Made by a program: the position numbers and the translations under genes. From NCBI RefSeq assembly GCF_003312875.1, contig NZ_CP015163.1:8246001-8310000 (forward strand): a DNA stretch of 64,000 bases. The letters run 5' to 3'. Below the pieces are notes generated by a model that saw only the letters and a list, made by a program, of their open reading frames with translations, ran no database searches and had not been told where the DNA came from. The stretch is from Amycolatopsis albispora. GTDB lineage: Bacteria > Actinomycetota > Actinomycetes > Mycobacteriales > Pseudonocardiaceae. This document shows, one piece after another, positions 8,772 to 18,696 of the stretch; position 1 is the stretch's first letter, and each line of letters opens with the position of its first letter.

Positions 8772-9772
8772 GCGAGGCGGTGGTGGTCGAGACCGACGGC
8801 GTCGAGGTGCCGATCACCTCCCCGGACAAGGTTTTCTTCACCGAGCGCGCGGAAACCAAGCTCGACCTGGTGCGGTACTACCAGGCCGTGGCCGGTCCGC
8901 TGCTGGGCACCATCCAGGGCCGCCCGCTGCTGCTGGAGCGGTACCCGAGCGGGGCGGGCGGCAAGTCGTGGTTCCAGAAACGCGTGCCGAAGTCGGTGCC
9001 GCCGTGGCTGCGGACCACCGTGGTGTCCACGCCGAACGGCACCACCAGCGACGCGCTGGTCGCCGCCGACCTCGCGCACATCCTGTGGGCGGTCAATCTC
9101 GGCTGCCTCGGTTTCCACGTCTGGCCGTACCACGCCGAAACGCCCGAAGTGACCGACGAACTCCGCATCGACCTCGACCCGTCGCCCGGTGTCAGCTTCG
9201 AGCAGCTGCGGGAGGCGGCCGCGCTGACCAGGGAACTGCTCGCCGAACTCGGCATCGAGGCGCACCTGAAGACCTCGGGTTCACGCGGGCTGCACGTCTA
9301 CGTCCGGCTCGAGCCGCGATGGGACGGCTACCAGGTGCGGGCGAGCGCGGTCGCGCTCGCGCGGGAACTGGAGCGGCGGCACCCCGCGCTGATCACCGCG
9401 AAGTGGTGGAAGGAGGAACGCGGCGCCCGCGTTTTTGTCGACTTCAACCAGAACGCGCCGCACAAGACGGTTTTCGGGGCGTGGTGCGTGCGCCCGCGGG
9501 CCGGTGCGCAGGTGTCCACGCCGATCCGCTGGGACGAACTCGGCACGGTCGAACCGGACGACCTGACCATCGCCACCGTGCCCGCGCGGGTGGCCGAGCG
9601 CGGCGATCCGTGGGCGGGCATGAACGAGCGGCCGCAGTCGCTGGAGCCGTTGCTGGAGCGGTCGCGGCAGGACCTGGCCGACGGGCTGATGGACGCGCCG
9701 TGGCCGCCGGTCTACCCGAAGCAGCCGAACGAGCCACCGCGCGTTGCCCCGAGTCGCGCCAAACGCCCCTGA
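8768..9772 (+). CDS. LigD-type polymerase/primase domain protein (AEP superfamily, stand-alone PolDom)
   Basis: 334 residues from the ATG at 8768, which overlaps the ligase stop by 4 nt. It is the single archaeo-eukaryotic primase-polymerase domain found at one end of mycobacterial LigD. Catalytic acidic residues are D135 and D137 in RIDLDPSPG and D225 in VFVDFNQN; SGSRGLHVYV (170-179) supplies the conserved basic/His nucleotide pocket. No ligase or nuclease domain is fused. Known relatives add ribonucleotides or fill gaps at broken DNA ends and work with LigC. It ends 19 nt from the convergent geosmin synthase, with no visible terminator. Confidence 0.9.
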   Translation: MSEAVVVETDGVEVPITSPDKVFFTERAETKLDLVRYYQAVAGPLLGTIQGRPLLLERYPSGAGGKSWFQKRVPKSVPPWLRTTVVSTPNGTTSDALVAADLAHILWAVNLGCLGFHVWPYHAETPEVTDELRIDLDPSPGVSFEQLREAAALTRELLAELGIEAHLKTSGSRGLHVYVRLEPRWDGYQVRASAVALARELERRHPALITAKWWKEERGARVFVDFNQNAPHKTVFGAWCVRPRAGAQVSTPIRWDELGTVEPDDLTIATVPARVAERGDPWAGMNERPQSLEPLLERSRQDLADGLMDAPWPPVYPKQPNEPPRVAPSRAKRP

Positions 9773-9791
9773 TCGCCTGGCGCGACCCGGC

Positions 9792-12002
<2,211 letters not shown>

Positions 12003-12083
12003 CTACCGACGCTGGCATCCGGCGGGAGAGCGGGGCAACGGCCAGGTGAGCGATAGGCGGTGCCCCAACGAGTGAACCTCCGG

Positions 12084-13229
12084 CTACCGGGTCGCGGTTG
12101 CCAGTACCGCGGCGAGTCCTTGCCGCAGGTCGTCGACAAAATACTCGGGCACCTCCAGCGACGGGAAATGTCCCCCGGCCTCGGGCGAATTCCACCGGAC
12201 GATCTGCCGGTAGCGTTCCTGGGCCCACGGCCGCGGGGTCTTCTCGATGTCGCGGGGATACATGGTGATCGCGGCCGGGACGTCGACCCGGAGTTCGGGG
12301 TCGAGCGAGTTGTGGCTTTCGTAGTAAATGCGGGCGGCCGACGCGCCGGTGCGCGTCAGCCAGTACAGGGTGACGTCGTCAAGAATGCTGTCCCGGGAAA
12401 TCCGCTCGAACGGGCTGTCCTCGGTGTCCGACCATTCGGCGAATTTGTCGAGGATCCAGGCGAGGAGCCCGACCGGTGAGTCGACGAGCGAGTAGCCGAT
12501 GGTCTGCGGCCGGGTCGCCTGCTGCTTGGCGTAGGCCGCGCGGTGGCGCCAGAAGTGGCGGGTTTCCTCGGTCCACCTGCGCTCGGTCGTGGTCAGCCCG
12601 TCGGTCGGCAACCCGGGCGGCGCCTCCGCGAACAGGGTGTGGATGCCGATGACGTGCGCCGGGAACCGGCCGCCGAGCACCGTGGTGATGTTGCCGCCCC
12701 AGTCACCGCCGTGGGCGGCGAAGCGGTGGTAACCGAGCCTGCCCATCAGTTCCACCCAGGCGGTGGCGATTTTTTCGGTCCCCCATCCGGTGGTGGCGGG
12801 CTTGTCGCTGTAACCGAAGCCGGGTAGCGACGGCACCACGACGTGGAACGCCGGCGCGTCGGCGTCTTCCGGGTTGGCCAGTTCGTCCACCAGACCGGTG
12901 AATTCGGCGATGCTGCCTGGCCAGCCGTGCGTGAGGAGCAGGGGAGTGGCGTCCGCGCGGGTGGATCGGCGGTGCAGGAAGTGGATGCACAGGCCGTCGA
13001 TGGTGGTGCGGAACTGGCCGATCCGGTTGATGCGCTCTTCGAAGGACCGCCAGTCGTATTCGGTGCGCCAGTAGTCGATGACCTCGGTGAGGTCGGCGAG
13101 CGGGACGCCCTGGTCCCAGCGGCCGGGCTCGGTCTCGGCCTCCGGAAGCCGCGCGGCGGCCAGTCGAGCGCGGAGGTCGTCGAGGTCGGCTTCGGGTGCG
13201 TGAGCTTGGAACGCTTGCACGTCGGACAT
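12084..13229 (-). CDS. Epoxide hydrolase (alpha/beta hydrolase with EHN N-terminal domain)
   Basis: 381 residues, with AGGAGGT just before the ATG. The N-terminal EHN segment (about 1-110) includes WRTEYDWR and leads to the oxyanion-hole motif HGWPGS (101-106). The nucleophile is D176 in HGGDWGGN, and the likely catalytic His is in GGHFPSLEVP near residue 356. It is of the microsomal-type bacterial epoxide hydrolase group that opens epoxides to diols. Divergent from the CGNR-domain gene at 13312 across an 82-nt region with paired palindromes, so the two are probably co-regulated. Confidence 0.9.
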   Translation of the reverse strand: MSDVQAFQAHAPEADLDDLRARLAAARLPEAETEPGRWDQGVPLADLTEVIDYWRTEYDWRSFEERINRIGQFRTTIDGLCIHFLHRRSTRADATPLLLTHGWPGSIAEFTGLVDELANPEDADAPAFHVVVPSLPGFGYSDKPATTGWGTEKIATAWVELMGRLGYHRFAAHGGDWGGNITTVLGGRFPAHVIGIHTLFAEAPPGLPTDGLTTTERRWTEETRHFWRHRAAYAKQQATRPQTIGYSLVDSPVGLLAWILDKFAEWSDTEDSPFERISRDSILDDVTLYWLTRTGASAARIYYESHNSLDPELRVDVPAAITMYPRDIEKTPRPWAQERYRQIVRWNSPEAGGHFPSLEVPEYFVDDLRQGLAAVLATATR

Positions 13230-13249
13230 GGGACCTCCTGGCGTAGGGT

Positions 13250-13308
13250 GAACCGGCTAAGACGGTTCTATCAAGCGCCTGCGCTTGGGGGCAACCTGCT
13301 AAGGTGGT
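13250..13308. promoter_or_regulatory. Paired palindromic operator between epoxide hydrolase and CGNR gene
   Basis: GAACCGGCTAAGACGGTTC (13250-13268) and AACCTGCTAAGGTGGTT (13292-13308) are two versions of one site, AACC-N-GCTAAG-N-GGTT, spaced 42 nt apart (about four helical turns). Between them lies a third perfect palindrome, CAAGCGC-CT-GCGCTTG (13272-13287). The second site overlaps the ribosome-binding region of the 13312 gene, so a bound protein could block both divergent promoters. Confidence 0.55.
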
Positions 13309-13311
13309 TCC

Positions 13312-13887
13312 ATGCCTGCCGAGTTCCCGGAGTTTCGTCTCGGCAGCGTGCTGGCCACCAGCTTCACGGCGACGTTGACCGAGCGTTGTGGCAACGCCGT
13401 GGAACGCATCCCGACGCCGCAGCGGCTGGTCGATTGGCTGGCGGTGAACGGCCTCGCCGTGGACTCGTGCACTGCTACTCAGTGGGAACTCGCCCGAGAA
13501 CTGCGAGAGTCGATCCACGCCGCCGCGACCGCGGCCGCCCAGCAGGAGGCTCTTCCGGCGTCTGCCGTCGAGGTCATCAACGAGCGCAGCGTGCACGGCC
13601 GGGCCGCCGCCGTCCTGACGCCCGGCGGTGCGCTCAGATGGCAACTGAGCTCGCCCTCGCGCGTGGAAGATGCCCTCGGCGTAATCGCCGCCGACGCAGT
13701 GAGCATCCTCGCCGGGGAGCGAGACGGACGCTTGGCCTTGTGCGCTTCGCCCACCTGTCAGGCTGCTTTCTTCGACACCAGCCAAAGCCGAACCCGCAGA
13801 TGGTGCGACATGAACACCTGCGGCAACCGCCAGAAGAAGGCGCGCTTCAAGGCCAACCAGCGCAAGGCCCGCACAGCGGCCGAGTGA
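13312..13887 (+). CDS. CGNR zinc-finger (ABATE-domain) protein
   Basis: 191 residues. The N-terminal ABATE-like alpha-helical region holds the pattern ELARELRESIHAAATAA. The C-terminal treble-clef zinc finger contains CASPTC, WCDMNTCGNR and the basic tail RQKKARFKANQRKA. Four cysteines plus the CGNR signature define the family, whose members are presumed nucleic-acid-binding regulators; few have been studied. The ribosome site (AAGGTGG) overlaps one of the divergent operator palindromes, suggesting autoregulation together with the epoxide hydrolase gene. Confidence 0.85.
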   Translation: MPAEFPEFRLGSVLATSFTATLTERCGNAVERIPTPQRLVDWLAVNGLAVDSCTATQWELARELRESIHAAATAAAQQEALPASAVEVINERSVHGRAAAVLTPGGALRWQLSSPSRVEDALGVIAADAVSILAGERDGRLALCASPTCQAAFFDTSQSRTRRWCDMNTCGNRQKKARFKANQRKARTAAE

Positions 13888-13929
13888 GGGTGACGGGCGG
13901 CGCTTCGAGCACCTGAACGCCTCACCGAT

Positions 13930-13984
13930 GGACACGAATGTGGCTTTCGGGGTGTTTTCCGCCCCCAAAGCCACATTCGTGTCC
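13930..13984. repeat. Palindromic element, copy 2 (55 nt, variant centre)
   Basis: Perfect 18-nt arms, GGACACGAATGTGGCTTT at 13930-13947 and its complement at 13967-13984, extended by four more G-C pairs after one mismatch. The core TGTGGCT/AGCCACA is conserved, but the centre (TGTTTTCCG) differs from the GCCAGA type and is 9 nt. It starts 43 nt after the CGNR gene stop, where it could also end transcription. Confidence 0.8.
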
Positions 13985-14002
13985 CGAGTTCGCCCGGGTC
14001 GT

Positions 14003-14055
14003 GTCACGAAAGCCACATTCGAGACGCGAAACGTCTCGAAAGCCACATTCGTGAC
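14003..14055. repeat. 53-nt element, copy 3 (one core flipped)
   Basis: Half-units 14003-14025 and 14033-14055 flank the spacer GCGAAAC. The outer sequences (GTCACGAA, TTCGAGAC, GTCTCGAA, TTCGTGAC) equal those of the copies inside the PKS genes. In the left half-unit, however, the 7-nt core is AGCCACA instead of TGTGGCT, so the two cores are in direct rather than inverted orientation. The 23-7-23 layout is kept exactly. Confidence 0.8.
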
Positions 14056-14110
14056 GTTCGGACTCCCCTGCGGAAGGGCGTCGCACGGTGGCGCCCACCC
14101 GACCCCCGAT

Positions 14111-14163
14111 GCAATGAATGTGGCTTTCATTGCGCCAGACGCTATGAAAGCCACATTCATTGC
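14111..14163. repeat. 53-nt palindromic element, copy 4 (intergenic)
   Basis: Identical over 53 nt to copy 1 (4178-4230), ten kilobases away: half-units 14111-14133 and 14141-14163 with spacer GCCAGAC. The flanks of the two copies are unrelated, which defines the element ends. Confidence 0.9.
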
Positions 14164-15080
14164 ACGGGTCGGTCAGGGACACCCGCGGCAGCTTGGTGTC
14201 GGGTCACTGCGCCCGGAGCATCCATTGTGGACATCCGCAGGCCTCTGCGCCGGCAGCGGCGAGTGGGTGGCCGAGGTGGGGCTCCAGGGGGCCGCGTCCG
14301 AGCCTTGCCGGGCGGGACTTTGGTTACATGCTGAGGGATGTCGTGCGGGTCGGCTGGGGTGGTCGAGGTGGGGGTGCCAAGGGGCTTCGTCCGAGCCTTG
14401 TCGGGCGGGACTTTGGTTACATGCCGAGGGACGTCGTGCGGCTCGGCCGGGGTGGTCCAGGTGGAGCACCAAGGGTGTCGCTCAGGCAGCTGGGGTGGCT
14501 GTGGCTGGGCGCCAAGGGAGTGGCGCCCGGTTTCGGTGGGTGCGGCCGGGCACTAGTGGGCGCGGTTCGTTCGGGGTGCTGGAGCTGGGCGCGGTGAACG
14601 GGCCTCGCCGGGGTGGCTGTGGCTGGGCGCCAAGGGAGTGGCGCCCGGTTTTGGAGGGTGCGGCCGGGTACTAGTGGGCGCGGTTCGTTCGGGGTGGTGG
14701 AGCTGGGCGCGGTGAAGGGGCCTCGCCGGGGTGGCTGTGGCTGGGCGCCAAGGGAGTGGCGCCCGGTTTCGGTGGGTGCGGCCGGGTACTAGTGGGCGCG
14801 GTTCGTTCGGGGTGGTGGAGCTGGGCGCGGTGAAGGGGCCTCGCCGGGGTGGCTGTGGCTGGGCGCCAAGGGAGTGGCGCCCGGTTTCGGTGGGTGCGGC
14901 CGGGCACTAGTGGGCGCGGTCCGTTCGCGGGTGCTGGAGCTGGGCGCGGCGAACGGGCCCGCCGGGATGGCCGGGACTGGGCGCCAAAAAGTGGGTGCGG
15001 TCCGCGGGTTGAGGGAGGCTGGGTGCCAGCGGGCGCAGCGCATTCGGGGGCTGGCGACGAATGAGCGTGCCAGCTGGGTG
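14164..15080. repeat. Non-coding tandem-repeat array (93-bp and 118-bp units with internal hairpins)
   Basis: No convincing gene is seen here. Two units of about 93 bp begin at 14296 and 14389 (sharing GTCCGAGCCTTG and GGACTTTGGTTACATG). Four units of 118 bp follow, starting at 14492, 14610, 14728 and 14846, more than 90 percent alike. Each 118-bp unit holds the inverted repeat GGGCGCC-AAGGGAGT-GGCGCCC and one ACTAGT. The array decays after about 14965. The only open frames are low-complexity by-products of the repeats. The units are too long and contiguous for a CRISPR. Confidence 0.85.
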
Positions 15081-15086
15081 GTCGGG

Positions 15087-15115
15087 ACTGGGCGCCAAAA
15101 GGGATGGCGCCCAGT
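15087..15115. terminator. Strong hairpin downstream of the DHA2 exporter gene
   Basis: Perfect 11-bp arms ACTGGGCGCCA (15087-15097) and TGGCGCCCAGT (15105-15115) around a 7-nt loop, about 65 nt past the minus-strand stop at 15181. It resembles the hairpin inside each 118-bp unit. The GC-rich stem without a U-tract is common for actinomycete terminators; function is inferred. Confidence 0.5.
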
Positions 15116-15180
15116 CTCGGAGGAGGTGGCTCGGCGCCGAAGGGCGCCGCAGCGGGGTTGGTTGGGTGAGGCCGCGGGGG

Positions 15181-16788
15181 TTAGTGGGTGAGGATGACGG
15201 GCGGGTGCGAACCCGACCCCGAACCCGGACCTGCGCCTGAGCCTGGGCCCGAACCCGAGTCCGAATCGGCGGGGGAGTCGGGGTCTGCGGCCGGTGGCGC
15301 CGGGGGTGTGCGCGGGAGGAAGAGGGCTGGGACGAAGCACACGGCGATCAGCACCAGCGCCCAGGTGAACGTGGAGCCGAACGAGTCCGCGGCCAGTACG
15401 GCGGCCTGGTCGTGCGTAGCCGGGTTCATCAGGGCGGCGGTGGCGGCCAGCTGACCCTCGTTCGTCGGCACGCCGAACTTCCCCGCCAGCAGCCCGGCCA
15501 GGATGATCGACATCACCGCCGAGCCGATGGCGCCGGCGGTCTGCTGCACGATGTTCGCCGCCGACGAGGCTCGCGCGACCTTCTTCCGCGTCAGCGTCTG
15601 CAGCGCGGCGGTCATGATCGGCATCATCGTGCACCCCATGCCCATGCCCATCACGAACAACGCCGACAGCAGCTGCCAATAAGGCGTGGTCGCGCCGACG
15701 ATGGTGAACATGACCATGCTGCCCACGATCAGCACCATGCCCGGCAGCACCACCTTGCCCGGCCCGATCTTGTCCGCCAGCCTGCCCGCGACCGGCATGG
15801 TCAGCATCGCGCCGATGCCCTGCGGCGCCAGCAGCAGCCCGGCCTCCAGCGCCGATTCCCCGCGCACCAGCAGGAAGTACGTCGGCAGCAGCAGCATGCT
15901 GCCGAAGAAGGCGATGCAGAAGAACGTGTTCGTCACCATCGCCACGGTGAACGTGCGGTTCCGGAACAACGTCAGGTCGACCAGCGGGTTCGGCACGCGC
16001 AGCGCGCGCACGACGAACCCGGCGATCAGCGCGATCCCGCCGAGGCCCGGCAGCCACACGCTGACCGCGGTGACCCCGCCCGCCGCCGGGATGTCCGACA
16101 CGCCGTAGATCAGCGCGGCCAGCCCCGGCGAAAGCATCAGCATGCCGGGGAAGTCGAACTTCTCGGCGGGCTCCGGCTTGTCCGACGGCAGCAGCCGCCA
16201 CGCCAGCAGCAGCGCGAGCACCCCGATCGGCACGTTGATGTAGAAGATCCACCGCCAGCTCACCGAATCGACCAGCCAGCCGCCCAGGATCGGGCCGCCG
16301 ATCGGGCCGAGCAGCATCGGCACGCCGAGCACCGCCATCACCCGCCCGACCCGGTGCGGGCCGGCGGTTTTGGTCAGGATCGTCATGCCCGCCGGCATCA
16401 GCATGCCGCCGCCGAGGCCCTGCACCACGCGGAAGGCGATCAGCGACTCGATGTTCCAGGCCAGCCCGGCCAGCATCGAGCCGATCAGGAACAGGGTGAT
16501 CGCCAGCAGGTAGAGCCGCTTGGTGCCGAACCGGTCGGAGGCCCAGCCGGTGACCGGGATGACCGTGGCCAGCGCCAGCATGTACCCGGTGGCGATCCAC
16601 TGGATGGTGTCCAGCGAGGTCTTGAACTCCAGGGTCAGCGCCTGCAGCGCGACGTTGACCACCGTGGTGTCGAGGATCGCCATGATCGAGCCGAGCACCA
16701 CGACCGCGGCGACCTTGAGCACCGCGCTGTCGAGTTTGTCGTTTTCCGGTACCGGGGCGGCGTTGTGCCCCGGGTGGGTGGTAGTCAT
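15181..16788 (-). CDS. MFS multidrug exporter, DHA2 family (EmrB/QacA-like, 14 TM)
   Basis: 535 residues from the ATG at 16788, chosen because the upstream extension is arginine-rich and unlike the family. About fourteen membrane segments. Motifs: LDTTVVNVAL in TM1 (motif D1), GWASDRFGTKRLYL (motif A) and LLGPIGGPILGGWLVD (motif C of drug/H+ antiporters). The C-terminal tail is a low-complexity Pro/Ser/Gly/Asp stretch. It likely exports a toxic organic compound with proton exchange. It lies downstream of the P450 gene in the same direction, 233 nt apart with a hairpin between, so co-transcription is uncertain. A self-resistance role for the polyene cluster is possible but unproven. Confidence 0.9.
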   Translation of the reverse strand: MTTTHPGHNAAPVPENDKLDSAVLKVAAVVVLGSIMAILDTTVVNVALQALTLEFKTSLDTIQWIATGYMLALATVIPVTGWASDRFGTKRLYLLAITLFLIGSMLAGLAWNIESLIAFRVVQGLGGGMLMPAGMTILTKTAGPHRVGRVMAVLGVPMLLGPIGGPILGGWLVDSVSWRWIFYINVPIGVLALLLAWRLLPSDKPEPAEKFDFPGMLMLSPGLAALIYGVSDIPAAGGVTAVSVWLPGLGGIALIAGFVVRALRVPNPLVDLTLFRNRTFTVAMVTNTFFCIAFFGSMLLLPTYFLLVRGESALEAGLLLAPQGIGAMLTMPVAGRLADKIGPGKVVLPGMVLIVGSMVMFTIVGATTPYWQLLSALFVMGMGMGCTMMPIMTAALQTLTRKKVARASSAANIVQQTAGAIGSAVMSIILAGLLAGKFGVPTNEGQLAATAALMNPATHDQAAVLAADSFGSTFTWALVLIAVCFVPALFLPRTPPAPPAADPDSPADSDSGSGPGSGAGPGSGSGSHPPVILTH

Positions 16789-16980
16789 CAGGGTCCGTTC
16801 GGGCGTGATCGAATGGCCGCGCGCCTGCGCGCGGCCGGAAGCCGGGAATCGCCGCCCGCTGGCCCCCACGACGCCCCGGGAGGACCCCGGGGCAGCTCAC
16901 GGTCGGTGATTACGGTCGCGATGCTATGGGCGGGCACCGACAGAATGCGATCGGATTTGAGTCGCTTGTGCGCGCCGTCA

Positions 16981-17001
16981 CGTTTTCACACGTGGAAAAC
17001 G
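16981..17001. terminator. AT-rich inverted repeat after the P450 gene
   Basis: CGTTTTC and GAAAACG (16981-16987 and 16995-17001) flank a 7-nt centre, 20 nt beyond the P450 stop codon on the minus strand. The A+T-rich stem stands out in this GC-rich DNA. It may be a terminator or attenuator, or an operator for the exporter downstream. Confidence 0.4.
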
Positions 17002-17021
17002 CGCGAAACGCCCGTGGCCGG

Positions 17022-18236
17022 TCACCAGGTGACGGGCAGCTCGTTCACGCTGTAAACCATTGCCGACGGGTTCCGGAATTCGAGTTCCTCCGGCTTCGCC
17101 GCCAGCTCGAGGGTCGGGATCCGCCGCACCAGCGTGCCCAGCGCGATCTGCATTTCCACCCTGGCCAGGAATTTCGCGATGCAGCTGTGGATGCCGTAAC
17201 CGAAGGCGAGCGGGTTGCTGCCGCCGCGGGTCAGGTCGAGCCGGTCCGCGTCGGGGTACATCTCGTCGTCGCGGTCCGCCGACGACGTCAGCGCGATCAC
17301 GCCCTCGCCGGCGCGCACGGTCTGCCCGGCCAGCTCCACGTCCTCGACCGCCACGCGCGCCACCCCGTGCTGCATGACGTTCTGGTGGCGCAGCAGTTCT
17401 TCGACGGCACTGACGGTGACGTCCGGGTCCTCGCGCAGCAGCTTCATCTGGTCCGGGTTCTGCAGCAGCGAAAGCACGCTCAGTGACAGCGAACTCGCCG
17501 TGGTGTCGTATCCGGCCGACAGCAGCATCATGCCGATGACCACGGCCTCGTTGCGGCTCAGCTCGCCTTTGCGGATCTGCTCGCTCGCCAGCCTGCCGAG
17601 CACGTCGTCGGTCGGCTTGCGTTCCTTGTCCGCGACCAGCTTGTTCATGTAACCGAACAGCGCCGCGGCCGACGCGTTGCGCGCCGCCGGGCTGGGATTG
17701 GCCTCGACCAGGGTGTTGATCCAGCGGCCGAAGGCGAGCCGGTCACTGTAAGGCACGCCGAGCAGGTCGCAGACCACCATCAGGGGAATGGGCCTGGCGA
17801 AGGTGGTGACCAGGTTGACCGGCTTCGGCCCGGCGAGCAGCTTGTCGATGTGCTCGTCGACGATCTGCTGGATCTCCGGGCGCAGCGATTCGGCGCGCTT
17901 CTTGGTGAACTGCCCCATGATCATCCGGCGGTACCGGGTGTGCTCCGGCGGGTCGACCGCGACGAAGGCGCCCGGCTGCGGGTCGACCGGGAAGTAGAAG
18001 CCCTTGGGGAAGCCCGGTGCGGCCACCTTGGAGCTGAACCGCTCGTCGGAGAGCACCAGCTTGACGTCGGCGTAGCGGCTGACCAGCCAGGCGACCTCGC
18101 CCGACGGCAGGGTGACGCGCACGATCGGTTCTTCCCGGCGCAGCCGCCGGTAGTCCAGCGGCAGGTCCAGCACGTGGTCGGCGTCGCGCGCCATCGGGAA
18201 CGGGCAGGTCTGCTTCGCTGCGAGTGCTTCGTTCAT
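17022..18236 (-). CDS. Cytochrome P450 monooxygenase (bacterial class I, CYP105/107-like)
   Basis: 404 residues. I-helix motif AGYDTT (241-246), K-helix EELLRHQ (E279-R283) and the haem loop FGYGIHSCIA with the cysteine ligand C352. The residue after the ligand pair is Ala where Gly is usual. PEHTRYRRM is the C-helix WxxxR equivalent. It has no fused reductase, so it needs ferredoxin partners, and none are nearby. It would hydroxylate or epoxidise a small molecule in the cytoplasm. Polyene clusters carry tailoring P450s, but this gene is about 7 kb from the PKS with an apparently unrelated exporter and repeat protein beside it, so a cluster role is only possible. A relatively A+T-rich block (about 18281-18335) upstream probably holds its promoter. 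Confidence 0.92.
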   Translation of the reverse strand: MNEALAAKQTCPFPMARDADHVLDLPLDYRRLRREEPIVRVTLPSGEVAWLVSRYADVKLVLSDERFSSKVAAPGFPKGFYFPVDPQPGAFVAVDPPEHTRYRRMIMGQFTKKRAESLRPEIQQIVDEHIDKLLAGPKPVNLVTTFARPIPLMVVCDLLGVPYSDRLAFGRWINTLVEANPSPAARNASAAALFGYMNKLVADKERKPTDDVLGRLASEQIRKGELSRNEAVVIGMMLLSAGYDTTASSLSLSVLSLLQNPDQMKLLREDPDVTVSAVEELLRHQNVMQHGVARVAVEDVELAGQTVRAGEGVIALTSSADRDDEMYPDADRLDLTRGGSNPLAFGYGIHSCIAKFLARVEMQIALGTLVRRIPTLELAAKPEELEFRNPSAMVYSVNELPVTW

Positions 18237-18696
18237 GCGGCTGGCCCTACTTCTTCCACTCGAACCGGATGTGGGGCGTGATTAACCAACTTCGCCACGT
18301 GAGTGACTGTAATGAAACCGATACGCTGCGCATAACCCCTACGGCTCCCCTGTTCGCTCCGTTGCCTGGTCAGCGCGTTGGAACGGCGGGTCTGCGAAGG
18401 CGGCCGACACTGTCCTCAGTGGACGTCCGAGAGAGGGGAAGGCCCGGGGAAGGCGGGAGCGGTTCGGGACGACGTGGACTGCCTAGTGCCGTCATCCCCT
18501 GGAACCCTCCACTCGCCGTCGCGACACGATCGTTCCCCAGGCTCCGCCATCTTCGCGCGGATCGCGCTAGGGGATTTGCTAAGGCGCGGGGTCCCGGCGC
18601 TGTACCCGGAATGTATCGCCGTTGTACCCGGCTCGAACAGCCTCGAAGTTTGCCGGATGCGCGACCGGGTGCATCGGCGTCGGGAAAGGAGGTCCG
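18237..18696. other. Divergent intergenic region (P450 / secreted repeat protein)
   Basis: 460 nt with no supported gene. On the P450 side, about 18281-18335 is A+T-richer than its surroundings (promoter-like). On the repeat-protein side, TGTACCCGG occurs twice in direct orientation (18601-18609, 18623-18631), 22 nt apart, about 65 nt before the start codon, a likely regulator-binding pair. The rest shows nothing distinctive. Confidence 0.5.
18567..18582. promoter_or_regulatory. Weak PimM-like box upstream of the secreted repeat protein
   Basis: The 16-mer CTAGGGGATTTGCTAA matches the PAS-LuxR operator consensus CTVGGGAWWTCCCBAG at 12 of 16 positions. The right half (TTTGCTAA) is poor. It may be chance; if real it would link the repeat protein to the polyene regulon. 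Confidence 0.2.

Noticed and set aside
12703..14160. 485-residue minus-strand open frame across the epoxide hydrolase start and palindromes
   Set aside because: It overlaps two well-supported genes out of frame and its N-terminal half is translation of the palindromic elements.
14296..14965. Possible CRISPR array
   Set aside because: Units of 93-118 bp are contiguous with no unique spacers, and no cas genes are near.
14160..15191. Small plus-strand open frames in the tandem-repeat region as hypothetical genes
   Set aside because: Gly/Trp/Arg-rich repetitive translations in several frames, no ribosome site and no typical third-position GC pattern.
14789..16900. 703-residue minus-strand open frame including the 118-bp repeats
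   Set aside because: Out of frame with the DHA2 exporter; composition is a repeat and GC artefact.
17022..18236. Assigning the P450 as the C16-methyl oxidase (NysN/AmphN-like) of the polyene
   Set aside because: Sequence motifs alone do not distinguish it, it lacks the adjacent ferredoxin gene usual for that enzyme, and it is separated from the cluster by an unrelated repeat protein.
18622..18696. Upstream start for the secreted repeat protein
   Set aside because: It would hide the signal peptide behind 25 extra residues; the ATG at 18697 has a near-perfect AAAGGAGGT.
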